This document shows positions 61,488 to 64,000 of a stretch of 64,000 bases of DNA, piece by piece. Within the stretch, counting starts at the first letter, position 1; each line of letters opens with the position of its first letter. The DNA lies in the NCBI GenBank assembly GCA_045642565.1, contig JAZUJE010000017.1, positions 3,197-67,196 of the forward strand, in the 5' to 3' direction. The notes below the pieces were generated by a model. It worked only from the letters and a program-made list of their open reading frames with translations, was not told where the DNA came from and did no database searches. Source of the stretch: UBA1764 sp045642565. Its GTDB lineage: Bacteria; Bacillota; Clostridia; Peptostreptococcales; Anaerovoracaceae. A program made the translations under genes and the position numbers.

Positions 61488-63920
61488 ATGGCGCAGTTTA
61501 ATAAAGAACAATTTAAAAATGATTATAAAAACTTTGTATTAGAGCAATTTGGAAAAGAGATTGAAGATTGTTCTGATGGAGAATTATATGAATCTCTTGC
61601 AAAACTTGTTTTGCAATCAACTACAGAGACAAGGACTGCCACAAGTCTTAGACATAAAGAACAAAAAGAAAAGAAAGTTTACTATTTATCTATGGAATTT
61701 CTTATTGGTAAACTTCTTGAAAATTATTTAATCAACATGAATATTCGTGATGATGTTGCAGAAGCTTTATCAGAAATGAATATTGATTTTAACGCTTTAT
61801 GCAAATGTGAAGATGACCCGGGACTTGGCAATGGTGGACTCGGTAGGCTTGCAGCTTGTTTCCTCGACTCCATGGCTTCTACCGGAGTTCCTGGCATCGG
61901 TATGGGCTTAAGATTTAGATTTGGCCTCTTCCGCCAAAAAATTGATAATGGTTACCAAATTGAAGAACCTGATGATTGGCTTTGTCATGGCTATCCTTGG
62001 GAAACACAAAAACCAAACGAATCAGTTGTAGTTAAATTCGGCGGAGATATTGAAAAGAATTTCGAAAACGGAAAACTTAGTTTTAAGCATATAAATTATG
62101 AATCGGTTTTAGCCGTACCATATGACGTTCCTATCGTTGGTTGGCAACTAAAAGATGTTAATAACCTGCGCCTTTGGAGAGCAATGCCTCTTCAGGAAAC
62201 TGTAGACATGGATGCATTTAACCATGGCAACTATGCAAAAGCTATGAAAGAACGTGCAGATATTGATGCTTTAACTTGCATTCTCTATCCTAATGATAAT
62301 CAAGAATCCGGAAAAGTTCTTAGAATTAAGCAGGAATACTTGTTGGTAGCTGCAAGTATTGAATCTATCATCAGAAAATATGTTGAAACATATGGTGACA
62401 ATGCTTGGAATGAAATGCCACAGCATATCTCAATTCATACAAACGATACCCACCCTGCTCTTGCGGTTCCTGAGCTTATGCGAAAGCTTGTTGATGACAT
62501 TCATATTGAATGGGATGATGCTTGGAAAATTACAACACAAGTAATCTCATTTACTAATCATACAGTTATGCCAGAAGCATTAGAAAAATGGCCTCAAGAC
62601 ATGCTTAGAAGATTACTTCCTCGAATCTATATGATTATTGAAGAAATTGATAGAAGATGGAAAGAATCTTTACATGGAATAGATGGAAATTGGCAAGAGA
62701 TGGTGTCAGCGACTGAAATATTCCATAATGGAACAGTAAGAATGGCACAACTTTCAATTATAGGCTCCCACTCCGTTAATGGTGTTGCAGCCCTTCATTC
62801 AAACATTTTAAAGAATTCTTTATTTAACACTTTTTATAAGATTAATCCTGAGATGTTTAATAATAAAACAAACGGCATCTCTCAAAGAAGATTTTTAATA
62901 CAGGCAAATCCTGCATTAGCAAACTTAATTTCCGATGCATTAAATTGTGATGATTGGAAATATAATGTTGAAAAAATGGAAGGCTTGCTTAAATACCAAA
63001 ACGACAGTGCTTTTCTTGAAAAGCTCTCATCTGTAAAAAGACAAAACAAAGAACGCCTTGCAAAATTTATTGCCGAAACTCAGCACATTACGATTGACCC
63101 AAATTCAATTTTTGATATTCAGGTTAAACGTATACATGCTTATAAAAGACAGCTTCTTAATGCATTTAAGGTTCTTGAACTTTACAACGAACTTAAAGAA
63201 AATCCTAATCTGGATATACCATCTTATACATTCATATTTGCAGGAAAATCTGCTCCGGGATATGAATTTGCAAAAGAAAGCATTAAATTTATTTGCAGCG
63301 TAGCAGATCTTGTAAATTCAGATCCTGTTGTAAACCAAAAAATTAAAGTTATCTTCATCGAGAATTTCTGCGTAACTAACGCACAAATTATCTACCCTGC
63401 CGCAGAAATCAGTGAACAAATTTCTACTGCCGGAAAAGAAGCAAGTGGTACAGGCAATATGAAATTTATGATGAACGGGGCTGTGACACTTGGCACTATG
63501 GACGGAGCAAATGTTGAAATCTATAACCTTGTTGGAAACGATAATATGATGATCTTTGGTCTTAGTGCTGAAGAAACAGAAAACTACTATCTGCATGGTG
63601 GATATTCTTCACAAACAACAATCGAAGCAGATGCAAGGTTATCACGCATTGTTAACCAACTTGTTGATGGAACATTTGATAAATCAGGCAAAAAATTCTG
63701 GGGAATTTACGATGCATTAACTCAACAAAATGATGAATATTTCGTTCTTAAAGATTTTGATAGCTATATGGATTCATTTAAAACTTTAGGGAAAATATAT
63801 AGCGATAAAAGTAAATGGTCTAACATGTCACTCGTAAATATTGCAAAATCGCACTATTTCTCAAGTGACAGAACGATAAGAGAGTATGCAGATGAAATTT
63901 GGCATACTCCACATAAATAG
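61488..63920 (+). CDS. glgP: Glycogen/maltodextrin phosphorylase
   Basis: 810 residues. Family motifs YLSMEFLIGKLLENYLINM, DPGLGNGGLGRLAACFLDSM, NDTHPALAVPELMRKL, and the PLP site KEASGTGNMKFMMNGAVTLG. It releases glucose-1-phosphate from glycogen. It begins two bases after the glgB stop; no good ribosome binding site, so it probably depends on translation of glgB. Confidence 0.97.
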   Translation: MAQFNKEQFKNDYKNFVLEQFGKEIEDCSDGELYESLAKLVLQSTTETRTATSLRHKEQKEKKVYYLSMEFLIGKLLENYLINMNIRDDVAEALSEMNIDFNALCKCEDDPGLGNGGLGRLAACFLDSMASTGVPGIGMGLRFRFGLFRQKIDNGYQIEEPDDWLCHGYPWETQKPNESVVVKFGGDIEKNFENGKLSFKHINYESVLAVPYDVPIVGWQLKDVNNLRLWRAMPLQETVDMDAFNHGNYAKAMKERADIDALTCILYPNDNQESGKVLRIKQEYLLVAASIESIIRKYVETYGDNAWNEMPQHISIHTNDTHPALAVPELMRKLVDDIHIEWDDAWKITTQVISFTNHTVMPEALEKWPQDMLRRLLPRIYMIIEEIDRRWKESLHGIDGNWQEMVSATEIFHNGTVRMAQLSIIGSHSVNGVAALHSNILKNSLFNTFYKINPEMFNNKTNGISQRRFLIQANPALANLISDALNCDDWKYNVEKMEGLLKYQNDSAFLEKLSSVKRQNKERLAKFIAETQHITIDPNSIFDIQVKRIHAYKRQLLNAFKVLELYNELKENPNLDIPSYTFIFAGKSAPGYEFAKESIKFICSVADLVNSDPVVNQKIKVIFIENFCVTNAQIIYPAAEISEQISTAGKEASGTGNMKFMMNGAVTLGTMDGANVEIYNLVGNDNMMIFGLSAEETENYYLHGGYSSQTTIEADARLSRIVNQLVDGTFDKSGKKFWGIYDALTQQNDEYFVLKDFDSYMDSFKTLGKIYSDKSKWSNMSLVNIAKSHYFSSDRTIREYADEIWHTPHK

Positions 63921-63929
63921 GAGGAAGCT

Positions 63930-64000
63930 ATGAGAAAAAAAGAATGTATAGCAATGCTCCTCGCTGGAGGACAAGGCAGCCGTCTTTACGACCTAACCAA
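63930..64000 (+). CDS. glgC: Glucose-1-phosphate adenylyltransferase, N-terminus only (cut by window end)
   Basis: 23 visible residues, MRKKECIAMLLAGGQGSRLY then DLT. The LLAGGQGSRL nucleotide-binding loop, the ribosome binding site AGGAGGA and the position after glgP identify GlgC, which makes ADP-glucose for glycogen synthesis. Confidence 0.88.
   Translation, partial: MRKKECIAMLLAGGQGSRLYDLT

Noticed and set aside
1..64000. CRISPR arrays, insertion sequences, prophage or integration sites
   Set aside because: No regularly spaced direct repeats, transposase or integrase genes or terminal inverted repeats were seen; the single tRNA gene has no duplicated 3' end nearby.

Overview
The window reads as chromosomal DNA of an AT-rich, low-GC anaerobic Firmicute, most likely a member of the Clostridia. 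Supporting signs are an IspH-S1 fusion protein, a three-gene HndACD/HydABC-type [FeFe] hydrogenase, pyruvate phosphate dikinase, a HrcA/CIRCE-controlled heat-shock operon, SepF/DivIVA division genes and single-subunit glycyl-tRNA synthetase. The order or species cannot be fixed from the sequence. Almost everything is coding. No gap between genes exceeds about 250 bases, and there is no rRNA, CRISPR array, insertion sequence or prophage. The only RNA gene found is a tRNA-Ser(CGA).

Layout. 1-8.5 kb (minus): end-truncated aminotransferase, the hydrogenase operon hndA-hndC-hndD, and a TAXI-type TRAP transporter. 8.7-14.8 kb: a lipid kinase and HU (plus), then a two-component system and ppdK with a small coupled membrane protein (minus). 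15-18 kb (plus): short-chain fatty acid transporter and alanine/glycine symporter. 18-20.4 kb: an FkbM methyltransferase pair and a secreted protein of unknown function. 20.5-23.4 kb (minus): tRNA-Ser and a lipid kinase/phosphorylase/phosphoesterase/thioesterase operon. 23.5-24.6 kb (plus): HAD phosphatase and a shikimate-kinase-like protein, overlapping tail to tail with the next operon. 24.6-31.7 kb (minus): eight-gene operon (adaptor-like protein, yggS, sepF, divIVA, lspA, rluA-type, rarA, ispH-rpsA). 31.8-36.5 kb (minus): ylxM-ffh-rpsP-khpA-rimM-trmD and a lipoprotein. 36.6-39.9 kb (minus): YtrA-type GntR regulator with an ABC exporter and a recognisable operator. 39.9-46.6 kb (minus): a membrane protein of unknown function and a very reduced Tad/Flp-type pilus operon. 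46.6-52 kb (minus): phoH, a ybeY-cdd fusion, era, recO, a DUF4342-type protein, glyS. 52-53.7 kb (minus): mtaB and a HIT protein. 53.8 kb (plus): rpsU. 54-59.5 kb (minus): hrcA-grpE-dnaK-dnaJ-prmA. 59.6-64 kb (plus): glgB-glgP-glgC, glgC cut by the window end.

Most of the window is a housekeeping backbone for translation, RNA maturation, cell division, protein folding and glycogen storage, joined to fermentative metabolism (bifurcating-type hydrogenase, PPDK, organic acid and amino acid transport). Four signals go beyond routine annotation. First, at least eight operon heads have a -10 box only 6 to 9 bases from the start codon and no ribosome binding site, which predicts leaderless mRNAs. 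At three of them the promoter overlaps or abuts the upstream terminator. Second, PPDK carries a lysine-rich, histone-like C-terminal tail, and the translationally coupled next gene encodes a one-helix membrane protein with a strongly acidic cytoplasmic tail, suggesting charge-based membrane tethering. Third, the Tad-like operon has both ATPases with altered P-loops and four small pilin-like proteins sharing an N-terminal motif, with no peptidase or secretin. Fourth, YbeY and cytidine deaminase are fused in one protein. Start codons were moved inward from the longest frame where promoter, ribosome binding site or family data required it; the entries say where.
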